From the NCBI GenBank assembly GCA_038227045.1, contig JBBRQD010000060.1, positions 1 through 32,979 of the forward strand: 32,979 nucleotides of DNA, given 5' to 3'. A program made the position numbers and the translations under genes. A model generated the notes under the pieces. That model did not search any database and had not been told where the DNA came from. It was given only the letters and a program-made list of their open reading frames with translations. Position 1 is the first letter of the stretch, and each line of letters begins with the position of its first letter. Positions 1-6,882 of this stretch are shown here, one piece after another. The stretch is from JANXLS01 sp038227045 (lineage in GTDB: Bacteria > Planctomycetota > SZUA-567 > H5-PLA8).

Positions 1-13
1 GTTTACCGTGTGC

Positions 14-101
14 CTTCATAGGAGAATCGCCACGAAAAACGCATGTAAATTGAGTTTTTGGGGCCAAAATCCGCAGCAAAGTGTTATGCACTCCTATGAA
101 G
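14..101. repeat. Spaced inverted repeat at the 3' end of the first propeller gene
   Basis: CTTCATAGGAG at 14-24 is the exact reverse complement of CTCCTATGAAG at 91-101, an 11-bp perfect match. A second, outer pair, GTTTACCG at 1-8 and CGGTAAAC at 127-134, is nested around it. The inner right arm lies inside the last codons of the adjacent minus-strand gene, whose stop codon is at 84-86. It could be a long 3' stem-loop or the edge of a repeat element that continues outside the window. The pairing is seen directly; any function is inferred. Confidence 0.45.
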
Positions 102-1259
102 TTTTCGCGTTAACCCTTCAAAAAGGCGGTAAACAAGTACGGCGGTTTTTATGCTAGAAGTGGATTTTCGTTGAAAGAAGATTTCACGGATCAGTAGACA
201 CAAAAGAATCAGGCCAAAATAGAGTTCGGGCAAGAGCAGAAATCCATTGATCCCATCTTCGCGCAATCGCACAACCTCAAACAGACGCCCGTCGTCCGTC
301 GCGACCACAACCCGATTATGGTTAAGAAACAGCGATGCGCGAAAGCCTTCGTTCTTTACAATGAATTTGGCATAAGGCTCATTCTCGTTCAAGCGGCAAA
401 TGCAAATGATTCCGTCGCAGCCTGCCGTCACCACGTCATTGTTCAGCAAATCCAATCCGTGAACGTGCTTTTCGTGCCAGGTCCATTCAGTTACGATGGA
501 ACCGTCGGTATCGTGCATGTCAACTAATCGCCCGTGCCAAGTGCCGAAGTGTACCGTGCCTTTCAACTCGTCCCAGAAAACTGGCGAATCTGACGTGAAC
601 GGCATTCCAAAGCGTTTCGCGAGTGTCGCGTCAACAACGTTCCAAATGCGAAACTCTGCTCCAACGGCCATCAGCCGTTTGCCGTCGCTCGAAAAGCGCA
701 GGCAGGTTGCATCATCAGCGAGATCAACATCGTCGTCCTCGTTTAATTTGCGTTTCAGTTCTTTGATTTGCGCTCCGGTACTTGCATCCAGTAGAAATAA
801 ACGATGGTCGGTTCCGACGGACGCAAGCATTCGGCCATCAGGCGAAAAGCAAAGAGACCGCACGTAATCGCCATGTTGCGTCAATCGAACGGCGTGTTCA
901 CCTGTTTCGAGATCGCACAGCAGGATTTCGCCGAGATTTGTGCCAATCGCCACGCGCGTTGGGCTCATCGCAACGCATATTGCCGCACCTCGGCACTCAC
1001 CGTAACTGCGGATTTCGCGTGGTGGTGAGCCTTCCATGAGTGAAAACCCTGCCAGAAAACGCTTGTCCGTCGTTGGCAATTTGGCAAGCAGATGCGTTTC
1101 CATGCCGCCAGCGAATTTGCTGGTCCCATGCGCCTTTTGAAACGTCGAATTTTGTCGAATAGTCCACGGGTGGCGTTTTGTCCAAAGCACCCATCCGGCG
1201 CAAAACGTCAGCACGCAAAGCAAAAGCAGGCGCAGAGAGAATTGAAAGTGTCGCGCCAT
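84..1259 (-). CDS. Membrane-anchored WD40-like beta-propeller protein
   Basis: A 391-residue protein of unknown specific role. Residues about 6-26 form a hydrophobic anchor beginning with FSLRLLLL, a pattern frequent at the N terminus of planctomycete membrane proteins. The middle carries degenerate WD40 repeats: SLCFSPDGRMLASVG followed by a 'DHRLFLLDASTG' strand, then CLRFSSDGKRLMAVG. A second hydrophobic segment near residues 347-367 starts with LPELYFGLILL, so the propeller is probably held at both ends with the blades outside the cytoplasm. The start ATG follows GAGG at a normal distance. It lies 32 bp after the squalene-hopene cyclase stop on the same strand and may be cotranscribed. 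The protein at 10392-11837 has the same architecture. No catalytic motif is visible; a scaffold or sensing role would be a guess. Confidence 0.8.
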   Translation of the reverse strand: MARHFQFSLRLLLLCVLTFCAGWVLWTKRHPWTIRQNSTFQKAHGTSKFAGGMETHLLAKLPTTDKRFLAGFSLMEGSPPREIRSYGECRGAAICVAMSPTRVAIGTNLGEILLCDLETGEHAVRLTQHGDYVRSLCFSPDGRMLASVGTDHRLFLLDASTGAQIKELKRKLNEDDDVDLADDATCLRFSSDGKRLMAVGAEFRIWNVVDATLAKRFGMPFTSDSPVFWDELKGTVHFGTWHGRLVDMHDTDGSIVTEWTWHEKHVHGLDLLNNDVVTAGCDGIICICRLNENEPYAKFIVKNEGFRASLFLNHNRVVVATDDGRLFEVVRLREDGINGFLLLPELYFGLILLCLLIREIFFQRKSTSSIKTAVLVYRLFEGLTRKLHRSA

Positions 1260-1291
1260 ACAACCTCGTCTGCTGCTCGATTACGACCGGC

Positions 1292-3316
1292 TCATCCCTT
1301 GATCGCCGTTCGATACTGCGCCAAGGCCATCATCGGGAAGTATTGCCGATAGTAGTGGTACTTCAAATAAAACACTTTCGGGAATCCTGTTCCCGTCCAG
1401 TTTGTTTCGTTCCATGTGCCGTCGGCTGTTTGCGAATCGAGTAGGAACTTGACGCCACGGCGCACGGCCTGGCTGCCCGCCTGATTGGCGGAGATCAAGC
1501 CCATTAATGCCCATGCCGTCTGGCTCGCGGTGCTGGGGCCGATTCCCTTTGTGTCCGGGTTTTCGTAGCTCTCGATGCTCTCGCCCCAGCCGCCGTCCTC
1601 GTTCTGGTGCCGTAAGAACCACTCGACGCCGCGCCGCAGCCAGCCCTTGTTCATGTCTTCGCCGATCAGCTTCATGCCGCGCAGCACCTGCCACGTTCCA
1701 TAAATATAATTCACACCCCAGCGGCCGAACCACGAGCCATCTTCGCATTGGTCCTTCTTGATGAATTCGATGCCGCGTTGCACGATCGGATGTTTGACAT
1801 CGAAACCTTTTGATTTGAAGAAACTCAAACTCTCGATGACGCGGCTGGTGATGTCCGACGTGCTCGGATCGATCATCGCGTTGTGGTCAGCGAAGGGCAC
1901 TTTCGTCAGGAATTCCTTGTCGTTGCCCCTGTCGAAACTCGCCCAGCCGCCGTCGTCGTTCTGCATGCCCAGCATCCAGACGAGTCCGCGGTCAATCGCT
2001 TTCAACAACACGTCTTTGCCTTCTGGCGCGGTGACGTGATGCAGCGCCATCAGCGTCATGCAGGTGTCGTCCACGTCGGGGTAAAATTCGTTGAGGAATT
2101 CGAAATACCAGCCGCCCGGCGGCGCGGGATTTTTGTGCTGCCAATCGCCGGGAAGCGTCGTCTGTTTGCTCAAGAGCCACGACGCACCGCGCTGCATTGC
2201 CGGATGATCCGGGCTGAGGCCTGTCTGCCCCATTGCGTAGACGCTGATGCAGGTGTCCCACACTGGCGAGACGCAGGGCTGAACGCGGATCGAATCGGTT
2301 TTCTCGTCGTAAATCTCGAGCATGTCGAGCTCGCGAATGCCTTCTTTGACGAGCGGGTGATCTTCCGGATAGCCGAGGCATTTCAGCGCGATCACCGAAT
2401 TCATCATCGCCGGCAGAATGGCGCTCAAGCCGCCCGATTTTGGAAAGCGTTCGATCATCCATTCTTCGGCACGCTTGATCGCGAACTTGCGCACCGGATC
2501 GATCGGAAATTTCTGCGCGATCTTGAGTGCCTTGTCGGAGAGCAGAAAAAAGTTCTTCCACGTCACCGGCTTGTCGTCGCGCTGCAGCGCGAGGTTGGCG
2601 TGCTGGCGTCCGCCGAGGAACAGTTCGTCGATCTGGCATTCCGGCGGGACAATGCAGACGGGCTTCAGCGCATAGATAATTCCCAGCGGCACAAAGATCG
2701 TGCGCGACCAGCTCGACATGTCGTAGATGTGAATCGGGCTGACTTTCGGCAACAGGATCATTTCGGGCGGAATCGCCGGAACGTGGTCCCAATCGTACTG
2801 GTCGAAGAAGGCGAGGTAATATTTCGTGTAGGTGTTGGCTTTGACCACGCCGCCCATTTTCAAAATCGTGTCGCGCGAGCGCAGCATGTCCGGCGCGTCG
2901 GCGGGAATGCCGGCGACTTTCAGCGCGAAGTAGCTCAGGCAGGAAATTGAAATCTCCGCTGGTCCGCCTTCGAAGATGTTCCAGCCGCCGCCGGGCAGCA
3001 TGCATTCGCGAATGACCTTCGCGAGCTTCGGAATCTTGGGATCGTCGCGGTGGCCGAAGAGCGTCTTAAAGAGGATGAAGTAACTTTCGAGTGTGGTGTC
3101 GGCTTCGAGTTCCGCGCACCACCAGCCCTCGGGGTTCTGGCGTTCGATGAGCCAATCGCGTGAAACGGAGATGGCGCTATCGACGGCGGTCGAATCCGGC
3201 GCCGCAACGCTGTTGCGCTGCTTAAGCAGGCCGGAATCGGCAGTTTGCAAGGCGTCGTCGATATCGTGGGTGCGGTCCATTTTGGTGTGCTTGTTGTCGT
3301 ATTTTCGCTCGCTCAT
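1292..3316 (-). CDS. shc: Squalene-hopene cyclase
   Basis: Terpene cyclase that folds squalene into the pentacyclic hopanoid hopene (or hopanol) at the membrane; hopanoids stiffen bacterial membranes. The 674-residue length matches the family. The catalytic acid motif DVDD sits at residues about 414-417 in the context YPDVDDTCMTL. Several QW motifs (QxxxGxW) are visible in the C-terminal half: QNDDGGW near residue 455, then QCEDGSW, QNEDGGW and QTADGTW. I chose ATG at 3316, which gives MSERKYDNK and lies 7 bp after the upstream stop with AAAGGA just before it; a longer reading to 3361 would overlap the upstream gene. No squalene-synthesis (hpnC-E type) genes are beside it, so the substrate must come from elsewhere in the genome. 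Confidence 0.96.
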   Translation of the reverse strand: MSERKYDNKHTKMDRTHDIDDALQTADSGLLKQRNSVAAPDSTAVDSAISVSRDWLIERQNPEGWWCAELEADTTLESYFILFKTLFGHRDDPKIPKLAKVIRECMLPGGGWNIFEGGPAEISISCLSYFALKVAGIPADAPDMLRSRDTILKMGGVVKANTYTKYYLAFFDQYDWDHVPAIPPEMILLPKVSPIHIYDMSSWSRTIFVPLGIIYALKPVCIVPPECQIDELFLGGRQHANLALQRDDKPVTWKNFFLLSDKALKIAQKFPIDPVRKFAIKRAEEWMIERFPKSGGLSAILPAMMNSVIALKCLGYPEDHPLVKEGIRELDMLEIYDEKTDSIRVQPCVSPVWDTCISVYAMGQTGLSPDHPAMQRGASWLLSKQTTLPGDWQHKNPAPPGGWYFEFLNEFYPDVDDTCMTLMALHHVTAPEGKDVLLKAIDRGLVWMLGMQNDDGGWASFDRGNDKEFLTKVPFADHNAMIDPSTSDITSRVIESLSFFKSKGFDVKHPIVQRGIEFIKKDQCEDGSWFGRWGVNYIYGTWQVLRGMKLIGEDMNKGWLRRGVEWFLRHQNEDGGWGESIESYENPDTKGIGPSTASQTAWALMGLISANQAGSQAVRRGVKFLLDSQTADGTWNETNWTGTGFPKVFYLKYHYYRQYFPMMALAQYRTAIKG

Positions 3317-3323
3317 AAATCCT

Positions 3324-3761
3324 TTACGCCGCCGGTCCCTTGCCCGCCATGACGTCCTCAACGGTCTTCAACACGGTGTCGAACTCCGCCAGAAGTTTCT
3401 GCATCGCCGCGGCGTCGCCTCGATGAAACGAATTTCCAAACATGGGATCGGTGCCGATGACGCCCAGGATTAACGGAATGTTGTCCAGTTCGCGCGTCAG
3501 GGTGAAATGCTTGTGGCTTGAGACGGCTTTGAATTTGGCGGTGTTGGCGGCATTTGCTTCGAGCAGTTGAGCCAACTCGTCGCGCAACGCTTTCGCGCCG
3601 GCGAAATCGACGCTGAACGCGCCGCAGGTGTAGCCGCGGTCGTTGGACAGAAATTTAATGACGACTTTTTTGCCATCGGGCGACGTATAGCCGTTGATCA
3701 CATCGCCTTCGAACACGATATTTCCAGACCCGGTGGGCGCGGCAAACACTTTGTAAGCCAT
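3324..3761 (-). CDS. Conserved hypothetical protein upstream of shc
   Basis: A 145-residue soluble protein I do not recognise. It begins MAYKVFAAPTGSGNIVFEGD and has no signal peptide or membrane segment. The N-terminal half looks beta-rich (alternating IVFEGDVING and KKVVIKFLS), and the C-terminal part (DAAAMQKLLAEFDTVLKTVEDV) should form a helix. A GAGAGGT ribosome-binding site sits just before the ATG. Its stop is 7 bp from the cyclase start, so the two are almost certainly cotranscribed and perhaps translationally coupled. That pairing suggests a link to hopanoid or membrane biology, but nothing in the sequence shows a reaction. Confidence 0.8.
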   Translation of the reverse strand: MAYKVFAAPTGSGNIVFEGDVINGYTSPDGKKVVIKFLSNDRGYTCGAFSVDFAGAKALRDELAQLLEANAANTAKFKAVSSHKHFTLTRELDNIPLILGVIGTDPMFGNSFHRGDAAAMQKLLAEFDTVLKTVEDVMAGKGPAA

Positions 3762-3942
3762 GAATACCTCTCGTTTTTTTAAGCGGACGAACCGATGAGT
3801 TTAACGAGCCAGAGCGTGAATTCCAGAAGGATTTGGTTTGAATAAGGTGCGCACGGATATGCAAACGGCTGCAATCCATGCCACCCATCCTCGTCCTAAT
3901 ATCCGAAGGCAACTACATCAATTCTTGCCAATATTTCGGCTG

Positions 3943-3985
3943 TTTCTCAAAATAATTGTTTGTGAAAATGGCAAAATGCTTAATA
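3943..3985 (+). promoter_or_regulatory. Candidate promoter and operator of the Lrp-family gene
   Basis: This lies in the AT-rich part of the divergent spacer 3762-4031. TTGTTT at 3956-3961 and TTAATA at 3980-3985 form a plausible -35/-10 pair with an 18-bp spacer. TTTCTCA (3943-3949) and TGTGAAA (3961-3967) form an imperfect inverted repeat across the -35 box. Lrp/AsnC proteins commonly bind near their own promoters, so autoregulation is a reasonable inference. The rest of the spacer holds nothing else I can name. Confidence 0.3.
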
Positions 3986-4031
3986 ATCATGCGTCGGCAC
4001 TTGTGATTACTTCTATCGCCAAGAGGATTCG

Positions 4032-4496
4032 ATGGACACTATCGATCTAAAAGTTCTTGAAATTCTGCAACGCGACGGTCGCACCAGCCATTCCGAAATC
4101 GCCAAATCCGTGGGTCTGTCCGCGCCGTCGGTGGGCGAACGGGTCAAGAAGCTGGAAGGCGCCGGAATCATCCGCCGTTATGTCGCTCTGCTGGATCCCA
4201 ACAAAGTCAACCGTCCCATTACCGCGTTCATTGCCGTGTCGCTTGATAAACCGATTCACGCCAAAGCGTTTTTGCAGCGCATTCAGGAATTGGAAGACGT
4301 GCTCGAATGTTTCCACGTGACCGGCGAGATGGACTACTTGCTCAAAGTGCGCACGCGTTCGACCACGTCGCTCGAAACGTTGATTTCGTCCGATCTGCGT
4401 CCGCTCGACGGAGTGGTGTCCACGCGCACGAGCGTTATTTTAAGTTCGCCGAAGGAAGAAACGCGCTTTGGATTGAACTTGGAAGATTTAAAATAG
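4032..4496 (+). CDS. Lrp/AsnC family transcriptional regulator
   Basis: A 154-residue DNA-binding protein. Residues 1-60 are a classic AsnC-type winged helix: DLKVLEILQRDGRTSHSEIA, then KSVGLSAPSVGERVKKLEGA, then GIIRRYVALLDP. Residues about 65-145 form the RAM/AsnC ligand-binding and oligomerisation domain, including VLECFHVTGEMDYLLKVRT. Family members form dimers to octamers and usually respond to an amino acid. AAGAGG precedes the ATG. The gene is followed after 52 bp by peptide deformylase on the same strand; the linker holds a 13-bp palindrome, AGAATTTAATTCT (4513-4525). The effector and targets cannot be read from the sequence. Confidence 0.93.
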   Translation: MDTIDLKVLEILQRDGRTSHSEIAKSVGLSAPSVGERVKKLEGAGIIRRYVALLDPNKVNRPITAFIAVSLDKPIHAKAFLQRIQELEDVLECFHVTGEMDYLLKVRTRSTTSLETLISSDLRPLDGVVSTRTSVILSSPKEETRFGLNLEDLK

Positions 4497-4548
4497 AGAT
4501 CAGGTTGAATGTAGAATTTAATTCTCGCCAAAAATAGAAAGCATTGAA

Positions 4549-5124
4549 ATGAACGAACCGCAGGTGATGGAACTGGTCATATATCCCGATCCGTTTTTGA
4601 CGCACCCGGCACGCGCCGTCACGCCGCACGAATTGCGCGCCGGAAAGGCCGGGGAATGGAACCTAGCCGAATTGGTCGAGCGCATGAAAGCGACGATGTA
4701 CGCCAACGAAGGCGTGGGGCTTGCCGCGCCGCAAGTGCGGGTCGGCTTGCGCCTGTTCGTGGCGGACGTGTCGAAGGACAAGACCGGGTTCATCGCGATG
4801 TTTAATCCCGTTCTGGAAGACCTGGCCGGCAGCATGCTCGAAGAAGAAGGTTGCCTCTCGATTCCCGGCGTGCGAGCCAAAGTCAAGCGGGCCAAATCGC
4901 TCACATGCAAAGGATTCGATCTGCAGGGCCAGCCGATTTCGTTCGACACGCGGGATCTACTCGCGCGCGCCTGCCAGCATGAAACAGATCATCTCGACGG
5001 ACTGTTGTTCATCTCCCGAATCGGCATGACCGCGCGCTATTCCGCGCGCAAAAGGCTCGACGAACTTGAAGAGGATTACAAGGCGGCGCAGGCGTATTTG
5101 AAGAAAAAGGCGAGCAAGAAGTAA
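4549..5124 (+). CDS. def: Peptide deformylase
   Basis: Metal-dependent hydrolase that removes the formyl group from the initiator methionine of new proteins in the cytoplasm. All three family motifs are present: GVGLAAPQV near residues 54-62, EEGCLS with the metal-ligand cysteine at residue 102, and QHETDHLDG with the HExxH-type histidines at 144 and 148 and the catalytic glutamate between them. At 191 residues it is of normal size; the last 25 residues are lysine-rich (AYLKKKASKK). The usual partner gene fmt is not next to it. The ribosome-binding site is weak. A palindromic repeat begins 30 bp after the stop. Confidence 0.96.
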   Translation: MNEPQVMELVIYPDPFLTHPARAVTPHELRAGKAGEWNLAELVERMKATMYANEGVGLAAPQVRVGLRLFVADVSKDKTGFIAMFNPVLEDLAGSMLEEEGCLSIPGVRAKVKRAKSLTCKGFDLQGQPISFDTRDLLARACQHETDHLDGLLFISRIGMTARYSARKRLDELEEDYKAAQAYLKKKASKK

Positions 5125-5153
5125 ACGGACGGGTTCCTATTTTTCAACGCCCC

Positions 5154-5250
5154 AATTAAACGCAGATTCACGCAGATGAACGCGGATTGACGCAGATAAA
5201 TTCCTATAATGATTCATCTGCGTCCATCCGCGTCCATTTGCGTTTAAATT
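5154..5250. repeat. Intergenic hairpin of tandem 10-bp units (copy 1)
   Basis: An imperfect palindrome whose left arm is four head-to-tail 10-bp units of the form ACGCRGATNN (5159-5200), and whose right arm, read on the other strand, has three more. AATTAAACGC and its complement GCGTTTAAATT close the two ends. The loop is short and AT-rich. The element begins 30 bp after the deformylase stop. Copy 2 at 8676-8770 has the same ends and units but a different unit sequence. I recall similar 'GCGGAT' repeats between genes in many environmental bacteria, but their function is not established to my knowledge. Confidence 0.8.
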
Positions 5251-5297
5251 AAGCGCCTGAATTCACTGCCGGGACGAAACGCTACGGAGATGTCGTC

Positions 5298-6413
5298 ATG
5301 GTCGCTCGCGAAAAGAAACGCAAATACGAAGGCAATATTCAAGACAAAGTGAAAAAGATCGCTGCACCGGCTATTCCATACTGGCCGCGCGATCCGAAAA
5401 AATACAACCCTGCCATTGGTTTGATCGGCTGTGGCGGCATCACTGAAAAACATCTGGCTGCGTACAAAGCCGCGGGCTATCGCGTCGTGGCACTCTGCAA
5501 CAGGGACGCGACGCGTGCGAAAGAGCGGCGCGCCGAATTCTATCCGAAGGCGGAAGTCTACACCGAATACCTCGACTTGCTCGAACGCGATGACATCGAA
5601 GTCGTGGACATTGCCACGCATCCGGAGCACCGCGCGCCGATCATCGCGGCCGCGCTCCTGGCGAAAAAGCACGTGCTCAGCCAGAAGCCTTTCGTGCTGG
5701 ATCTGCACGAAGGCGAACGGCTCTGCGCGCTGGCCGAACAACAAGGCGTGAAACTCGCGGTCAATCAAAACGGGCGCTGGGCGCCGCATTTTTCGTACAT
5801 GCGCCAGGCGATCGACAAGGGCGTGATCGGCGACGTCTGCGCGGCGCATCTCGCGGTTCACTGGGACCACAATTGGATCGCGGAAACGCCGTTCGATAAA
5901 ATCAAACACGTGATCCTTTACGATTTCGCGATTCACCGGTTCGATATGTTGAGCTGTTTCATGCGCGGACAAAAACCGCTGCGCGTCTACGCCTCCGCCA
6001 CTCACTCAAAAACGCAGTGCGCCCATCCGGCGATGCTGGCGCAGGTGTCGGTTGAGTACGAAAATGCACAGGCGACGCTGGTCTTCGATGCGGACACGAA
6101 ATACGGGCAATTAGACGCGACGTACGTCGCCGGCACGAAAGGCGCGCTGCTCAGCACCGGCCCGAACATGACGAAGCAACGTGTGACCGTGCATACGAAA
6201 AAAGGATCAGGCAGCCCCGTCTTAAAAGGGACGTGGTTCAAGCAAGGATTTCACGGTACAATGGCGGAGCTTTTGTGCGCAATCGAAGAGCGGCGCGAGC
6301 CGTCGAACAACGCGCGCGAGAATCTAAAAAGTCTGGCGCTGTGCTTTGCCGCCGTCGCCAGCGCGGAGACCCAGGTGCCCGTGGTGCCGGGTTCGGTGGT
6401 GAAAATGGTGTGA
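5298..6413 (+). CDS. Gfo/Idh/MocA family oxidoreductase
   Basis: A 371-residue NAD(P)-dependent dehydrogenase of the glucose-fructose oxidoreductase/inositol dehydrogenase family; the substrate is probably a sugar, inositol or derivative. The Rossmann motif GLIGCGGITE is at residues 41-50, after an N-terminal extension of about 38 residues. The family lysine motif near 129-131 reads QKP instead of the usual EKP; the lysine, which is the important residue, is kept. HWDHNW and the later YDFAIHRFDML carry the histidine region. GGAG lies at a normal distance from the ATG. A rhodanese starts 11 bp after the stop, so the two are an operon. Confidence 0.9.
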   Translation: MVAREKKRKYEGNIQDKVKKIAAPAIPYWPRDPKKYNPAIGLIGCGGITEKHLAAYKAAGYRVVALCNRDATRAKERRAEFYPKAEVYTEYLDLLERDDIEVVDIATHPEHRAPIIAAALLAKKHVLSQKPFVLDLHEGERLCALAEQQGVKLAVNQNGRWAPHFSYMRQAIDKGVIGDVCAAHLAVHWDHNWIAETPFDKIKHVILYDFAIHRFDMLSCFMRGQKPLRVYASATHSKTQCAHPAMLAQVSVEYENAQATLVFDADTKYGQLDATYVAGTKGALLSTGPNMTKQRVTVHTKKGSGSPVLKGTWFKQGFHGTMAELLCAIEERREPSNNARENLKSLALCFAAVASAETQVPVVPGSVVKMV

Positions 6414-6424
6414 AGGAAGCAATC

Positions 6425-6793
6425 ATGATAAAATCCCCAGCTCAATTGTCCGAAGAAGCCCGCAAAGAAATTCCGGAAGTTTCAGCGGCCGAAGTCAGCG
6501 CCGCATCTGCCGACGGAAAATACCCCTTCTTGCTGTTGGACGTTCGCGAACTAAACGAATTCGAGGCCGGAATTATTCATGGTGCGACGCCGCTACCGCG
6601 CGGGCTGATTGAACTCACCATTGCGAAAATCGTACAGGACGAAAACGCGCCGATCATCTGCTACTGCGGTGGCGGAACGCGCAGTTTGTTCGCGGGCCAG
6701 CAACTCAAGCGGATGGGATTCACTAACGTCAAGAGTATGGCGGGCGGTTTCAAGGCCTGGATAATGGCCGGAAATCCCGTCCAGAAGCCATAA
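6425..6793 (+). CDS. Single-domain rhodanese-like sulfurtransferase
   Basis: A 122-residue cytoplasmic rhodanese domain that would carry sulfur as a persulfide on its active-site cysteine. The fold markers are clear: FLLLDVRELNEFEAGIIHGA (residues about 38-57), the active-site loop C81-GGGTRS with the catalytic Cys81 and Arg86, and the closing MAGGFKAWIMAGNPV. I start it at ATG 6425 because AAGGAAG precedes that codon and the domain fits exactly; the open frame runs further upstream but only overlaps the oxidoreductase. The donor and acceptor of sulfur are unknown. A repeat hairpin begins 10 bp after the stop. Confidence 0.92.
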   Translation: MIKSPAQLSEEARKEIPEVSAAEVSAASADGKYPFLLLDVRELNEFEAGIIHGATPLPRGLIELTIAKIVQDENAPIICYCGGGTRSLFAGQQLKRMGFTNVKSMAGGFKAWIMAGNPVQKP

Positions 6794-6803
6794 CATTCAT
6801 ATT

Positions 6804-6838
6804 TGTTCTTTGCGTCTTTGCGCCTTTGCGAGAGAACA
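6804..6838. repeat. Intergenic hairpin with three tandem 8-bp units
   Basis: TGTTCT (6804-6809) pairs with AGAACA (6833-6838). Between them are three consecutive 8-bp units, CTTTGCGT, CTTTGCGC and CTTTGCGA. It starts 10 bp after the rhodanese stop and ends about 30 bp before the ribosome-binding site of the next gene. It resembles a half-element of the CTTTGCG intergenic repeat I recall from other environmental genomes. Confidence 0.65.
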
Positions 6839-6882
6839 TTATTCTTTCGAATGAACTACTGTAACATAAGGAGTACCCGGCT

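Noticed and set aside
1883..2950. Long plus-strand open frame opposite the hopene cyclase gene
   Set aside because: It is antisense to a certain gene, rich in Arg, His and Val as expected of a shadow frame in GC-rich DNA, and has no family features.
5154..5250. CRISPR array
   Set aside because: The tandem units are only 10 bp with no spacers and the whole is palindromic; no cas genes are nearby.
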